The notes below the pieces were generated by a model. It searched no databases. It was not told where the DNA came from and saw only the letters and a list, made by a program, of their open reading frames with translations. This document shows, piece after piece, positions 1-8,242 of a DNA stretch of 64,000 nucleotides. This DNA is from Kibdelosporangium sp. MJ126-NF4 (GTDB lineage Bacteria; Actinomycetota; Actinomycetes; Mycobacteriales; Pseudonocardiaceae). Each line of letters opens with the position of its first letter. Within the stretch, counting starts at the first letter, position 1. Where the stretch lies: NCBI RefSeq assembly GCF_000826545.1, contig NZ_CDME01000002.1:1931187-1995186 (forward strand), written 5' to 3'. The translations under genes and the position numbers were made by a program.

Positions 1-1
1 G

Positions 2-268
2 CTGGCCGTGGTCTGCGTCGCCGTGCTGGCGTTGGTCATCTGGGGTTATCGGATGTGGTGGCACCGCAGGCCGACCAGGGACAGTTTCGGTTTCGGCAGG
101 CCGTTCCCGCGCGGCGCGTGGCGCAGCGCGCCGATGCCGGTCCTGATCGGACTGGTCCTCGTCACGGCCGTGCTGGCGTGGTGTCTGCCGGTGCTTGGTG
201 TTTCGCTGGCCGGTTTCCTGCTCGTGGATTTTGCTGTTGGGCGGGTGAAGCACGCACAGGCGCGCTAG
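2..268 (+). CDS. PepSY-associated membrane protein, C-terminal fragment
   Basis: The reading frame is open from the window edge, so only the C-terminal part is present. It shows a membrane segment, then the polar stretch GYRMWWHRRPTR, then a second pair of hydrophobic segments and a short basic tail. The W-rich GYRMWW turn followed by a GRP(x)nRGAWR loop is typical of the C-terminal transmembrane part of PepSY-TM proteins, which are inner-membrane proteins often tied to iron or reductase functions. The start lies outside the window. The identification rests on this tail only. A strong hairpin follows about 37 bases after the stop. Confidence 0.6.
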   Translation: MAVVCVAVLALVIWGYRMWWHRRPTRDSFGFGRPFPRGAWRSAPMPVLIGLVLVTAVLAWCLPVLGVSLAGFLLVDFAVGRVKHAQAR

Positions 269-304
269 AACCGCTCTCTTCACGGCCTCGTGTGCAACCA
301 ATGT

Positions 305-335
305 GGCCTTTGGTGCGCGAGGCGCACCGAAGGCC
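305..335. terminator. Strong hairpin after the PepSY gene
   Basis: Two 14-base arms, 305-318 and 322-335, pair completely with one G-U wobble around a GAG loop. It sits between a gene ending at 268 and a convergent gene ending at 487, so it can act as a bidirectional terminator. There is no U tract, as is common in high-GC genomes. The rest of 269-486 shows no convincing gene and is less GC-rich than its surroundings. Confidence 0.6.
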
Positions 336-486
336 GCCTTCGTTGCGCCTCTCACCAGGTCGAAGCGTGGGTTGGGTTGAGTGCCGCTGTGCATGTGGAT
401 GGTGAGTCACGCTCTGCTCACCAGTGGGCTGCTCGCCGCCGTGCTCGGTTTTGACGGATTACTTCTGATTGCGTCAGCGCTGTTGG

Positions 487-1488
487 TTACGTTGGAATTC
501 GGCTTCCAGCCTCGGCTTTCCGTTCCAGCGCTGGTTGCCCTGTGTTGGTTACGTACCAGCCAGTTCTTCTCCCCAGCGTGGTTGGGATTGGGCCAGTTTC
601 GTGCTGGTTTCCGTTGGTCTTTCCAGCGTGGTTGGGGACCGTGGTGGTTCTGTACTTGCCTGGTGGGGTGCCGAAATGGCGTTTGAATGCTGCTGCGAAC
701 GCGAATTCCGACTGGTATCCGACCTTGGCCGCGATCTTCGCGAGTGGCTGGGCGGTCTCGCGCAACAGCTGTGACGCGATGGTCATCCGCCACCACGTGA
801 GGTACGTCAGGGGTGGCTGTCCGACCGTTGAGGCGAATCGGCGGGCGAACGGTGCGCGGGACAGGCCTGCTTTGGCTGCGAGTGTTGCGACTGTCCACGG
901 GTGTGCTGGGTCTTCGTGCATGGTGTGCAATGCCGTGGCGACGACTGGGTCGCGCAGGGCTGGTGCCCAGCCGGTTGTGGATTCGTCCGTGTCGAACCAG
1001 GTTCGGAGGATGTACACGAGCATCGATTCCAGCAGTGCCGGGATCAGTGCCGCTGAGCCCAGTCCTGGTTCGGTCAGTTCCGCGCTGAGCAGTTCCAGTG
1101 CCAGCCGCAGGTCGATGCCCAGTTGGGCGGGCAGGTGGATGACTTCGGGCAGAGTCAGCAAAAGCGGGTGGGCTCGGGTGGGGTCGAGTTCGTATGCCCC
1201 GCACACCGTCACGGTCTGGCTGCCTGTGGGCGACGGCTCGCCGTCGGGTGGGCTGTCGGTCAGGGTGTGGCCCTGGCCGTGCGCCAGGAACAGCACGTCG
1301 CCTTCTCGCAGCTCCAGGGCGGGGTGGCCGGGGCGGACCAGCCAGCACGAGCCGTGCAGGATCACCTGGAATCCCGCGGCGCCCGCGACGGGGCCGAACC
1401 AGTGGCTCCACGGGGCACGCCACGTGATCTTCGCGGAACGTGGTTCGCCGGTTCGCGTCACGGCGATCACGTCGCTGAGGATGTCCAC
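487..1488 (-). CDS. AraC-family regulator with cupin-type sensor domain and odd C-terminal tail
   Basis: A 333-residue protein with a GTG start. Residues 1-190 form a cupin-like ligand domain (AraC_binding/cupin_6 type: FGPVAGAAGFQVILHGSCWL, then GDVLFLAHGQGH). Residues 200-290 hold the two AraC helix-turn-helix motifs, including PFARRFASTVGQPPLTYLTWWRM and the second HTH IAAKVGYQSEFAFAAAFKRHFG followed by PPGKYR. Proteins of this type usually end soon after PGxYR, but this one runs on for about 50 low-complexity residues encoded by degenerate 50-base DNA repeats of lower GC content. It is divergent from the oxidoreductase at 1565, its likely target. The family assignment is firm; the ligand is unknown. 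Confidence 0.88.
   Translation of the reverse strand: MDILSDVIAVTRTGEPRSAKITWRAPWSHWFGPVAGAAGFQVILHGSCWLVRPGHPALELREGDVLFLAHGQGHTLTDSPPDGEPSPTGSQTVTVCGAYELDPTRAHPLLLTLPEVIHLPAQLGIDLRLALELLSAELTEPGLGSAALIPALLESMLVYILRTWFDTDESTTGWAPALRDPVVATALHTMHEDPAHPWTVATLAAKAGLSRAPFARRFASTVGQPPLTYLTWWRMTIASQLLRETAQPLAKIAAKVGYQSEFAFAAAFKRHFGTPPGKYRTTTVPNHAGKTNGNQHETGPIPTTLGRRTGWYVTNTGQPALERKAEAGSRIPT
523..640. repeat. Three degenerate ~50-bp tandem repeats in the AraC 3' end
   Basis: The motif CCAGCGTGGTTGGG occurs at 573-586 and 623-636, exactly 50 bases apart, and a weaker copy (CCAGCGCTGGTTG) begins at 524, about 49 bases earlier. The repeats encode the unusual tail of the AraC protein on the minus strand. 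They look like a recent local expansion that extended the reading frame. Confidence 0.5.
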
Positions 1489-1564
1489 GACCGAGACGAT
1501 CTCATATGAACTAGGGATCCTGACTCATGGTTCGTCTTGTTTCGTGGCCGTAGGGTCCACTTTC

Positions 1565-2392
1565 GTGAAAGCCGCGCGAATCCACAGCCATGGCGACCCG
1601 TCCGTGATCCGGATCGACGAGATCGGCGTCCCCGTCCCCTCGGACGGCGAGACACTGGTCACGGTCGCCGCCACCTCGTTCAACCCGACGGAGATCGCGG
1701 TCCGGCGAGGCGTCTTCGACATCGCCCTGCCGCGCACCCTCGGCTGGGATCTGGCCGGTGAGGCGGACGGCGAGCCGGTGATCGGATTCGTCGACAGCGG
1801 CGCGGCGGCGGAGTTCGCCGCCGCGCCACTCGACCGTCTCGTCCCCGCGCCGACGTCCATTCCCCTCGCACACGCGGCGGCCATCCCACTCGCCGGGCTG
1901 ACCGCGTGGCAGACCGTCTCCCGGATCGAGCGTGGCCAGAAGGTGCTGATCAACGGCGCGGGCGGCGGTATCGGCGGTTTCGCCGTCCAACTGGCCAAGC
2001 ACTGGGGCGCCTACGTCATCGCGACCGCGAGCCCGCGCAGCGCGGCGGCTGTCCGGGCGTACGGCGCCGACGAGGTGGTCGACTACACCCAAGCCGCGCC
2101 CGACCAGCCGGTGGACGTCATGATCCACCTGGTCGGCACACCACCACCGTGGCCTGTCCCGGCTCGCGAGCAGGTCATCTCGGCTGCCGCCCCGGTCGAG
2201 GCGGATGTGCCCAGCACGCACGTCGTGATGCGCTACGACCGCGACCACCTGTCCGCTCTGGTCGCCCTGATCGACGCCGGAGTGATCACAGTGGACGTCA
2301 CCGCGTCCTATCCCCTGGCCGCCATGGCGGAGGTGCATCGACGCGGCGAGGCGGGCGAGTTCCGCGGCAAGGTCACGGTCGTGACGCGCTGA
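1565..2392 (+). CDS. Zinc-independent quinone oxidoreductase-like MDR enzyme
   Basis: A 275-residue medium-chain reductase. I place the start at GTG 1565 because it gives the family's N terminus (MKAARIHSHGDPSVIRIDEI). The GroES-like part follows (TSFNPTEIAVRRG, LGWDLAGE), then AAAIPLAGLTAWQTV and the NADPH-binding Rossmann motif NGAGGGIGGFAVQLAK. No structural zinc cysteines are visible, which fits the QOR/zeta-crystallin branch. It is divergently transcribed from the AraC regulator. The frame is open upstream well into the AraC gene, but that part is antisense to AraC and not coding. It converges with, and overlaps by 20 bases, the methyltransferase gene. Confidence 0.85.
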   Translation: MKAARIHSHGDPSVIRIDEIGVPVPSDGETLVTVAATSFNPTEIAVRRGVFDIALPRTLGWDLAGEADGEPVIGFVDSGAAAEFAAAPLDRLVPAPTSIPLAHAAAIPLAGLTAWQTVSRIERGQKVLINGAGGGIGGFAVQLAKHWGAYVIATASPRSAAAVRAYGADEVVDYTQAAPDQPVDVMIHLVGTPPPWPVPAREQVISAAAPVEADVPSTHVVMRYDRDHLSALVALIDAGVITVDVTASYPLAAMAEVHRRGEAGEFRGKVTVVTR

Positions 2393-3092
2393 CCACCAGC
2401 CGCCGCATGTCATGCCGGAACGGCAGCAGCTTGCGCGCCTCCCCTGCCAGATCACTGATCGCGGCGTCGCTGCCGTCGTCGGCCTCGATCGCCCGCTCGT
2501 AGATGGCGAACTGCCGGGGCAACCACTCCGGCCGGTCATGGGTCTCCACATCGGACAGTTCGGCGAACAGGCCGCGGATGTCGCGGGGGAACCGATCGTC
2601 CATCGCCCCGGCCGCCTCCCACGTGGTCATCACCACCCGGCCGCCCGGCTTGAGCACACGCGTGACCTCACGCATCATCCCCACCGGATCCGGGACCAGT
2701 TGCAGCACGTCGACCGAGACAACCGCGTCGGCCGACCCGTCGGGCAGCCCCGTGTTCGCGACGTCTGCGTGCGCGAACCGTGCGGATGCCAAGCCGGAGA
2801 AGGCGTCCTGGCGCGCGTTGGCGTCGTCGACAGCGACACGTGAACTGTCGACACCGACGATCGACGCGCCTGCCCGCGCGGCCAGCCACATCCCTGGCCC
2901 GCCGCGGCCGCACCCGAGATCGACCAGCGTGTCCCCCGCCGAAAGGCCCAGCAACGAGGACACGAACTCCATGCCCTCCAACGGAACGAACGAGAACGGC
3001 TGGACACCGGCAGGCAGGCCGTCGCCGAACAGCGCCCCGTGCTGAGCGCTTGTCTGCGACATCTGATACCTGTCGTCGTAGCTGTACATCAC
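2373..3092 (-). CDS. SAM-dependent class I methyltransferase
   Basis: A 239-residue protein. Motif I is VDLGCGRGGPGMWLA, with the acidic residue at the end of strand 2 in VGVDSS. Motif IV is SVDVLQLVPDP and motif V follows in LKPGGRVVMTTWE. This is the Methyltransf_11/25 type acting on a small molecule; the substrate is not evident. Its start overlaps the stop of the TetR gene upstream by 4 bases (ATGA), so the two are translationally coupled. Confidence 0.85.
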   Translation of the reverse strand: MMYSYDDRYQMSQTSAQHGALFGDGLPAGVQPFSFVPLEGMEFVSSLLGLSAGDTLVDLGCGRGGPGMWLAARAGASIVGVDSSRVAVDDANARQDAFSGLASARFAHADVANTGLPDGSADAVVSVDVLQLVPDPVGMMREVTRVLKPGGRVVMTTWEAAGAMDDRFPRDIRGLFAELSDVETHDRPEWLPRQFAIYERAIEADDGSDAAISDLAGEARKLLPFRHDMRRLVVSASRP

Positions 3093-3673
3093 ACCCCCAA
3101 AGCCTTGGCCAGCACGTCGAGCGTCAGTTTGCGCAGGCCTTCGACGTCGTAGTACCCGTGGTTGAGCACCTGTGGCAGCAGCAGCCCGTCCGTGATGCCG
3201 ACCACCAGCGTCACCATGTTGTCGATGTTGTCGACCGTGAAGTCACCGGTCTCGACTCCCCCGGTGATCGTGTCGAGGTACGGCTTGCTCCAGTCGCGTT
3301 GCAGCTTCTCGCTGTGTACCCGCAGTTCCTCGTCGTGCATCGACGCGTACCAGAACTCGACCAGCACTCGCCAGAAGCCCTCGTCCGCCGGGTCCAGCGA
3401 GTGGTTGACCAGTGCGACGAGCCGTTCCCACGGCGGCGCGTCGGGTTCGATCGCGGCGAGCCGCTCGACCTCCCGCGCACAGGAGAAGTGCAGGGCTTCG
3501 ACGAGCATGTCGTCGCGGGAGCCGAAGTAGAACTGCAACGTGCTGACCGCGACACCGGCGACCTTGGCGACGTCGGTGAACCGCGTCCGGTCGTAGCCGC
3601 GCTCGATCAGCACCTCGACCACGTGGTTGAGGACTTCCGCGCGTTTGTCGCCGCCGGCTCGCCGTGGACTCAT
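3089..3673 (-). CDS. TetR-family repressor (BetI-like C-terminal domain)
   Basis: A 194-residue regulator. The N-terminal HTH spans about residues 8-55 (TRFTDVAKVAGVAVSTLQFYFGSRDDMLVEAL). The C-terminal half, with FWRVLVEFWYASMHDEELR and a late TDGLLLPQ helix, is of the BetI/TetR_C_6 kind. The gene is divergent from the efflux pump at 3715 with 41 bases between the starts, and that gap holds a perfect palindrome. The arrangement suggests control of the pump and of the co-transcribed methyltransferase. Confidence 0.87.
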   Translation of the reverse strand: MSPRRAGGDKRAEVLNHVVEVLIERGYDRTRFTDVAKVAGVAVSTLQFYFGSRDDMLVEALHFSCAREVERLAAIEPDAPPWERLVALVNHSLDPADEGFWRVLVEFWYASMHDEELRVHSEKLQRDWSKPYLDTITGGVETGDFTVDNIDNMVTLVVGITDGLLLPQVLNHGYYDVEGLRKLTLDVLAKALGV

Positions 3674-3692
3674 GGGGTTACTCTACTCACGG

Positions 3693-3705
3693 CCGTACTG
3701 TACGG
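3693..3705. promoter_or_regulatory. Putative TetR operator (perfect palindrome)
   Basis: CCGTAC-T-GTACGG is a perfect 6-1-6 inverted repeat placed between the divergent starts at 3673 and 3715. A further TACGGTCATACGGTA direct repeat overlaps its right half and reaches almost to the pump's start codon. Confidence 0.6.
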
Positions 3706-3714
3706 TCATACGGT

Positions 3715-5106
3715 ATGGAGATACGAGAAAATCGGTGGCTCGTTCTGGGGCTGATGTGCAGCGGGCTGCTCCTCGTCGCGATGGACAACACGATCCTCAA
3801 CGTCGCGCTGCCCGCGATCGCGACGACGCTGCGGCCGAGCGCGACCGGCCTGTTGTGGATCGTGGACCTGTACTCGCTGGTCGTGGCCGGGCTGCTGGTC
3901 ACCGCGGGCACGGCGAGCGATCGCCTTGGCCGCAAGCGGTTCTTCCTGGCCGGGATGGTGTTGTTCGGTGTCGCGTCACTGGTCGCGGCGTTCGCGGGAT
4001 CGACGGAGGTGCTGCTGCTGTCGCGTGTGCTGCGGGGCGTCGGCGGGGCGATGATCATGCCTGCCACGTTGTCGATCATCCGGACGGTGTTCACCGACGA
4101 CCGCGAACGGGCGTTCGCGATCGGGATCTGGACGTCGACCGCGGCGGCGGGCGCGGCGATCGGCCCGATCGTCGCGGGGGCGATGCTGGAGCACTTCTGG
4201 TGGGGGTCGGTGTTCCTGACCAGCCTGCCGATCATCGCGGTGGCCGTGGTGCTGACCATCAGGTACGTGCCGGAATCGCGTGATCCGCATCCGGGCAGGT
4301 TCGACCCGCTGAGCGTGCTGCTCTCGATGGCGTCGGTGGTCGGCGTGGTATACGGCATCAAGGAACTGGCCAGTCACGGCTCACTGAGCGCGGCGGTGGT
4401 CCTGCTCGTGGCGCTGGTGCTGGGCGTGGTGTTCGTGCGCAGGCAGAACCGGTTGGCGAGTCCGCTGCTGGACCTGTCGCTGTTCCGGGCGAAGCGGTTC
4501 ACCGCCGCCGCGCTGTCGGTGTTGTTGTCGTTCTTCGGTTTCTTCGGTGTGGTGTTCTTCCTGACGCAGTACTTCCAGGTGTTCGAGGGGTTCGGGCCGC
4601 TGGCCACCGGACTGTGGCTGCTGCCGTTGGCGCTGGCGAGCCTGGTCGCCTCGCCGCTGACCGGTGCGATCGTGCGGCGGCTGGGCATTCGGGTGGCGCT
4701 GTCCGGGTCGTTCGGCCTGATCGCGGTGTCCACCGGCCTGTTCACCCTGCTCGGCGGGCCCGCGGACCGGCTGGTCATCGTGCTCGGGTTCATCGGTATG
4801 GGAATCGGCGCCAGCATCGCGGCGACCGCGGGCGCCCAGGCGATCATGACCAGCGTGGCACCGGAGCGTGCCGGTGGCGCGGCCGCGATCCAGGAGACGG
4901 CCTTCGAACTGGGCGCGGGCCTCGGCGTCGCGATCCTCGGCAGCGTGATGGCCGCACGGCTCGGTGGGCAGACGATCGCGGAGGCGGGCAAGGCCGCGTT
5001 CTTCGACGGCCTGGCGACCGCGGCGACGGTGAGCGCGGCGGTGATGCTCGTGACCGCGCTGCTCGCCGCGTTCTGGTTGCCTGCGCGTGATGCCGAACAC
5101 GTGTAG
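3715..5106 (+). CDS. DHA2-family (14-TMS) drug efflux MFS transporter
   Basis: A 463-residue membrane protein. I place the start at ATG 3715 (MEIRENRWLVLGL); an earlier in-frame ATG at 3664 would run through the operator and the TetR start. Motif D1 (LDNTILNVALP-like: MDNTILNVALPAI), motif A (GTASDRLGRKRFFL) and motif C (RVLRGVGGAMIMPATLSII) are all present, as in EmrB/QacA drug:proton antiporters. It is probably repressed by the divergent TetR protein. The pumped drug cannot be inferred. Confidence 0.9.
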   Translation: MEIRENRWLVLGLMCSGLLLVAMDNTILNVALPAIATTLRPSATGLLWIVDLYSLVVAGLLVTAGTASDRLGRKRFFLAGMVLFGVASLVAAFAGSTEVLLLSRVLRGVGGAMIMPATLSIIRTVFTDDRERAFAIGIWTSTAAAGAAIGPIVAGAMLEHFWWGSVFLTSLPIIAVAVVLTIRYVPESRDPHPGRFDPLSVLLSMASVVGVVYGIKELASHGSLSAAVVLLVALVLGVVFVRRQNRLASPLLDLSLFRAKRFTAAALSVLLSFFGFFGVVFFLTQYFQVFEGFGPLATGLWLLPLALASLVASPLTGAIVRRLGIRVALSGSFGLIAVSTGLFTLLGGPADRLVIVLGFIGMGIGASIAATAGAQAIMTSVAPERAGGAAAIQETAFELGAGLGVAILGSVMAARLGGQTIAEAGKAAFFDGLATAATVSAAVMLVTALLAAFWLPARDAEHV

Positions 5107-5179
5107 TCGTCACACGATCGAGCTACATCCTCGTCCATGGTGGACATTCCGGGGTGGATGATCACTAAGGTGTGGCCGC

Positions 5180-6199
5180 ATGAGGTCCTGGATCACCGGT
5201 GTGGTGACGGTGCTGGCCGCGGTCGTGATCATCCCCCCGGCCAGCGCGGCCGAGCAGGTCCTGCTGCCGGATCTGCGGCAGGCACCGCCCGGCTGCCCCG
5301 GCGGCTTCGCGCGTGCCCCCGACAAGTGTGACGACTGGGACGTCTGCATGGTCGCCGACGCCGACGCGCCGAACGGCGACTGCCTCTATCCGGGAAGCGC
5401 GGTGCGGCCCAAGGCTGTCCGGATCCGCTTCACCACAGCGGAGGACAACATCGGCGACGGTCCGCTGCTGCTGTTCGGGCGGCGCAGCGCCGCCTCGCCG
5501 ATCATGGACATCCGCCAGGGTTTCCAGTCGGGAAAGCACGGCCAGATCCCGGACTCCTACACCGAGGCGCGCCAGCAGACGGACAACTCGATGTACTACG
5601 AGCCCGCGCAGATGCACCAGCACTGGCACCTGATGGGCTTCGAGCAGATGCAGTTGCGCTCACCCGACGGCAGGACCGTGGTCCGTGACCGCAAGAACGG
5701 TTTCTGCCTCGGTGACCGCTACCGCAACACCGCGGCGGACTCGCTGCCGAACACGGTGCGGGACGCCAACACCCCCGAGTACCGGCTCTCGGAATACCTG
5801 TCGCAGAACAAATGTGCCTTCCAGGACCCGAACGCGACGGACGTGAAGGTCGGCATCTCGGTCGGTCAGGGTGACGACTACCGCTACGACGTCGACTTCC
5901 AGTGGCTGGACATCACCAGCGTGCCATCCGGCACGTACGACCTGGTCAACACGGTGAACTCGAACCGCACACTGCTGGAGACCAACTACGACAACAACTC
6001 CTCGTCGATGGCGGTGTCGATCCAGTGGCCCAACCAGGCGGCGCACGCGCCGACGGTGCTCGACTGGCCACCGGTGGTCAAGTTGCTGGCCAGTTGCCCC
6101 GGACAGGACAAGTGCGCGACCACGCAGAAGCACCTGCACCCCCGGGTCTCCAGTGACCGGATCGTGCACTCGAAGGACCGCCCCCGCCGACACCACTGA
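5180..6199 (+). CDS. Secreted lysyl-oxidase-like copper protein
   Basis: A 339-residue protein with a signal peptide (about residues 1-23, ending in PPASAA). The core contains MHQHWHLMGFEQMQL, the His-x-His-type copper motif of the lysyl oxidase family, and paired cysteines (CPGGF, DKCDDWDVC, NGDCLYPG, NKCAF). Lysyl oxidases deaminate peptidyl-lysine amines using copper and a lysine-tyrosylquinone cofactor. Bacterial members are secreted and poorly characterised. The C-terminal 40 residues are basic and low in complexity. No partner gene is adjacent. The family assignment is good; activity is not shown. Confidence 0.82.
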   Translation: MRSWITGVVTVLAAVVIIPPASAAEQVLLPDLRQAPPGCPGGFARAPDKCDDWDVCMVADADAPNGDCLYPGSAVRPKAVRIRFTTAEDNIGDGPLLLFGRRSAASPIMDIRQGFQSGKHGQIPDSYTEARQQTDNSMYYEPAQMHQHWHLMGFEQMQLRSPDGRTVVRDRKNGFCLGDRYRNTAADSLPNTVRDANTPEYRLSEYLSQNKCAFQDPNATDVKVGISVGQGDDYRYDVDFQWLDITSVPSGTYDLVNTVNSNRTLLETNYDNNSSSMAVSIQWPNQAAHAPTVLDWPPVVKLLASCPGQDKCATTQKHLHPRVSSDRIVHSKDRPRRHH

Positions 6200-6371
6200 C
6201 GGTGCCCTGCCCGTGCGAGAGCCGCGGGAAGCGGTGAGGGCTCCCGACTTCCTCGAACACCGTGCGGACGTTAGTCCTGCTGAGTGATTGTCCGTCCGGA
6301 AATCGGCGAACCATGGGCGCTGCCCCGGCCGGGACCCTAAGGTGTCTCGCCGGGGAGGTGACTCCGTCACG

Positions 6372-8225
6372 ATGAACGGTCAAGTTCCAACGAAGGAACC
6401 AGGCCGCACCAAGATGATCAACGCCGCGCTCATCGCAGCCGGGACGATCATCGTCACTGTCGTGACCGATCCGCCGGAAGGCGTCGTCGGGTGGTCCCTC
6501 TTCGTTCTCGGCGTGCTGGTCCTGACCGCCGCCGGTGCGGGGCTGGCCGAGTTGATCGCGGCCGTCCTCATCCGGCTGCCGTACGAGCGGATCATCGCTG
6601 CCACACTCGTCCTCGCCCTCGCGGTGTGGGTGGCGTTCGTGCTGGCGCCGAAGATCCCGGAGATCCGGCTGGGGTCGTGCGATCCGCCTGCCCAGGTCCG
6701 CGTACTGACCTCGCCTGATCTGCTGACGGCGTACCGCAGTCTGGCCGACGAGTTCGAGGAGTCCGCGGACGACAGTGACGGCTCGTGTCGCCGCGCCGAG
6801 GTGCACGTGTTCGCGATGCCCGCGAGCAGGGCGATGGACGGCCTGAACGCCGGGTGGAGCGCGGAGTACCTGCGCGAGGGGCCACGGCCGGACGTGTGGT
6901 TGCCGGAGAGCGGAATGCACGTCGAAGAGGTCCGCAAACGCCGTGAGGTCACCAAGTTCGGTCCGGCGATGGAGGTGACCGAGTCACTCGGGTCGAGCCC
7001 GATCGTGCTGGCCGTGCCCGCGCGGACCGGGATCAAGCTGACCGATGAGGCGTGGCAGGGCCAGACCTGGCGCACACTGGCCGACAAGCTGCACGACAGC
7101 GGGATCGGACTGGTCCGGCCGGAGTCGTCCACGGTCGGTGACCTGGCGACAATCGCGATCTACGCCAGCGAGGACGGCCGCGTCCAACTCCGGCAGAACC
7201 CGGCGTGGGCGCGGAGTTTCGAGGCATGGGTGGACAGTTCGGCCAAGGCGGGCCAGTACCCGTCCGGCACGAACATCGACGCGCTGCTGGGCAGGCAACG
7301 CGAACTCGGCGCCAACGGTGCCGCACTGGTGCTCTCGGAAGTGGATCTGGTCCGGTACAACGAATCCGTCCGCGGGCCCAGCGGCCGTGGCTGTGACAGC
7401 CCGAACGGGCCTCCGGCGTGCCTGCGGGCGGTCTACCCGTCGGACACGCACAGTTTCGACCGGCCGCTGGCGCTGCTGACCTGGTCGGAGACAGGCCAGA
7501 GCCCCGCGCAGCACGACGCCGCGGTCGCGTTCCGGACGTGGCTGACGAGCACGGCCGGTGGTCAGGCCGCTGTGCTGCAGCGACTTCGTCCGCCGCCCGG
7601 AATTCCGCTGCAGGCGCCGCTGTCCTCGGTCAACGGCGTGGTGCCCGGCGGCCCACCCGTCTATGTCAGGGAGACGGCCAGCCCCGGGCCGGGGCTGGCC
7701 GAGGAGATGACCGGGATCGAGGACGCGGTGCGCAGGACCAGCCGGGTGCTGATCTCGTTGGACGCCTCCGGGTCCATGCGGGAACGTGTCGGTGGCGAGA
7801 CCCGCTACAGCCTCGCGGTGAAGGCGGTTCTCGAGGCGCACGCCGCTCTGGCCAAGCAGGCCGAGGTGTCGCTGTCGGTCTTCTCGGCGACCATGGGCGT
7901 GCGCCCGGTCGATCCCGGTTCGATCGGACAGGTCCAACCGGCCGGGAACACCCCGCAGCACAAGGCACTGCTGGAGGGGATGCGCGCGGTCGGCCAGGGC
8001 GGTGTCCTGGTGCTGTTGACCGACGGCACGAACAACGTCAACGACGTGTCCCCCGCGCAACTGGCCGAGCAGACCGGCGCGCGGGTGCTGGTGCTGGCCT
8101 TCGGTGAAGCCAGTTGCGGGGCACAGGTGCTGATCGATGTGACAGGCAGGACCGGTGGTTCGTGCCGTCAGGCCGGTGTGGACACCCTGGCCGCGGATCT
8201 GGCCGAACTGCTACGAGCGGTGTGA
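6372..8225 (+). CDS. Membrane-anchored substrate-binding protein fused to a VWA domain
   Basis: A 617-residue protein. The start is ATG 6372, preceded by GGGGAGG. The N terminus has about three hydrophobic segments (residues 15-95). A periplasmic-binding-like domain (SBP_bac_11 type) follows, with DVWLPESGM and SSPIVLAVPARTG, facing outward. The C-terminal von Willebrand A domain carries the MIDAS motif DASGS (in VLISLDASGSMRERVG) and LLTDGTNN. A second protein with the same order of domains lies at 56885. It is followed after 17 bases by a solute-binding protein, so the two probably form one operon. No permease or ATPase is near. A role in sensing or in assembling an envelope complex is inference. 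Confidence 0.8.
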   Translation: MNGQVPTKEPGRTKMINAALIAAGTIIVTVVTDPPEGVVGWSLFVLGVLVLTAAGAGLAELIAAVLIRLPYERIIAATLVLALAVWVAFVLAPKIPEIRLGSCDPPAQVRVLTSPDLLTAYRSLADEFEESADDSDGSCRRAEVHVFAMPASRAMDGLNAGWSAEYLREGPRPDVWLPESGMHVEEVRKRREVTKFGPAMEVTESLGSSPIVLAVPARTGIKLTDEAWQGQTWRTLADKLHDSGIGLVRPESSTVGDLATIAIYASEDGRVQLRQNPAWARSFEAWVDSSAKAGQYPSGTNIDALLGRQRELGANGAALVLSEVDLVRYNESVRGPSGRGCDSPNGPPACLRAVYPSDTHSFDRPLALLTWSETGQSPAQHDAAVAFRTWLTSTAGGQAAVLQRLRPPPGIPLQAPLSSVNGVVPGGPPVYVRETASPGPGLAEEMTGIEDAVRRTSRVLISLDASGSMRERVGGETRYSLAVKAVLEAHAALAKQAEVSLSVFSATMGVRPVDPGSIGQVQPAGNTPQHKALLEGMRAVGQGGVLVLLTDGTNNVNDVSPAQLAEQTGARVLVLAFGEASCGAQVLIDVTGRTGGSCRQAGVDTLAADLAELLRAV

Positions 8226-8242
8226 CTGGGAGGTCGTGGGGG

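Noticed and set aside
542..1564. N-terminal extension of the oxidoreductase through the AraC gene
   Set aside because: The extended part is antisense to AraC; GTG 1565 gives the family's normal N terminus.
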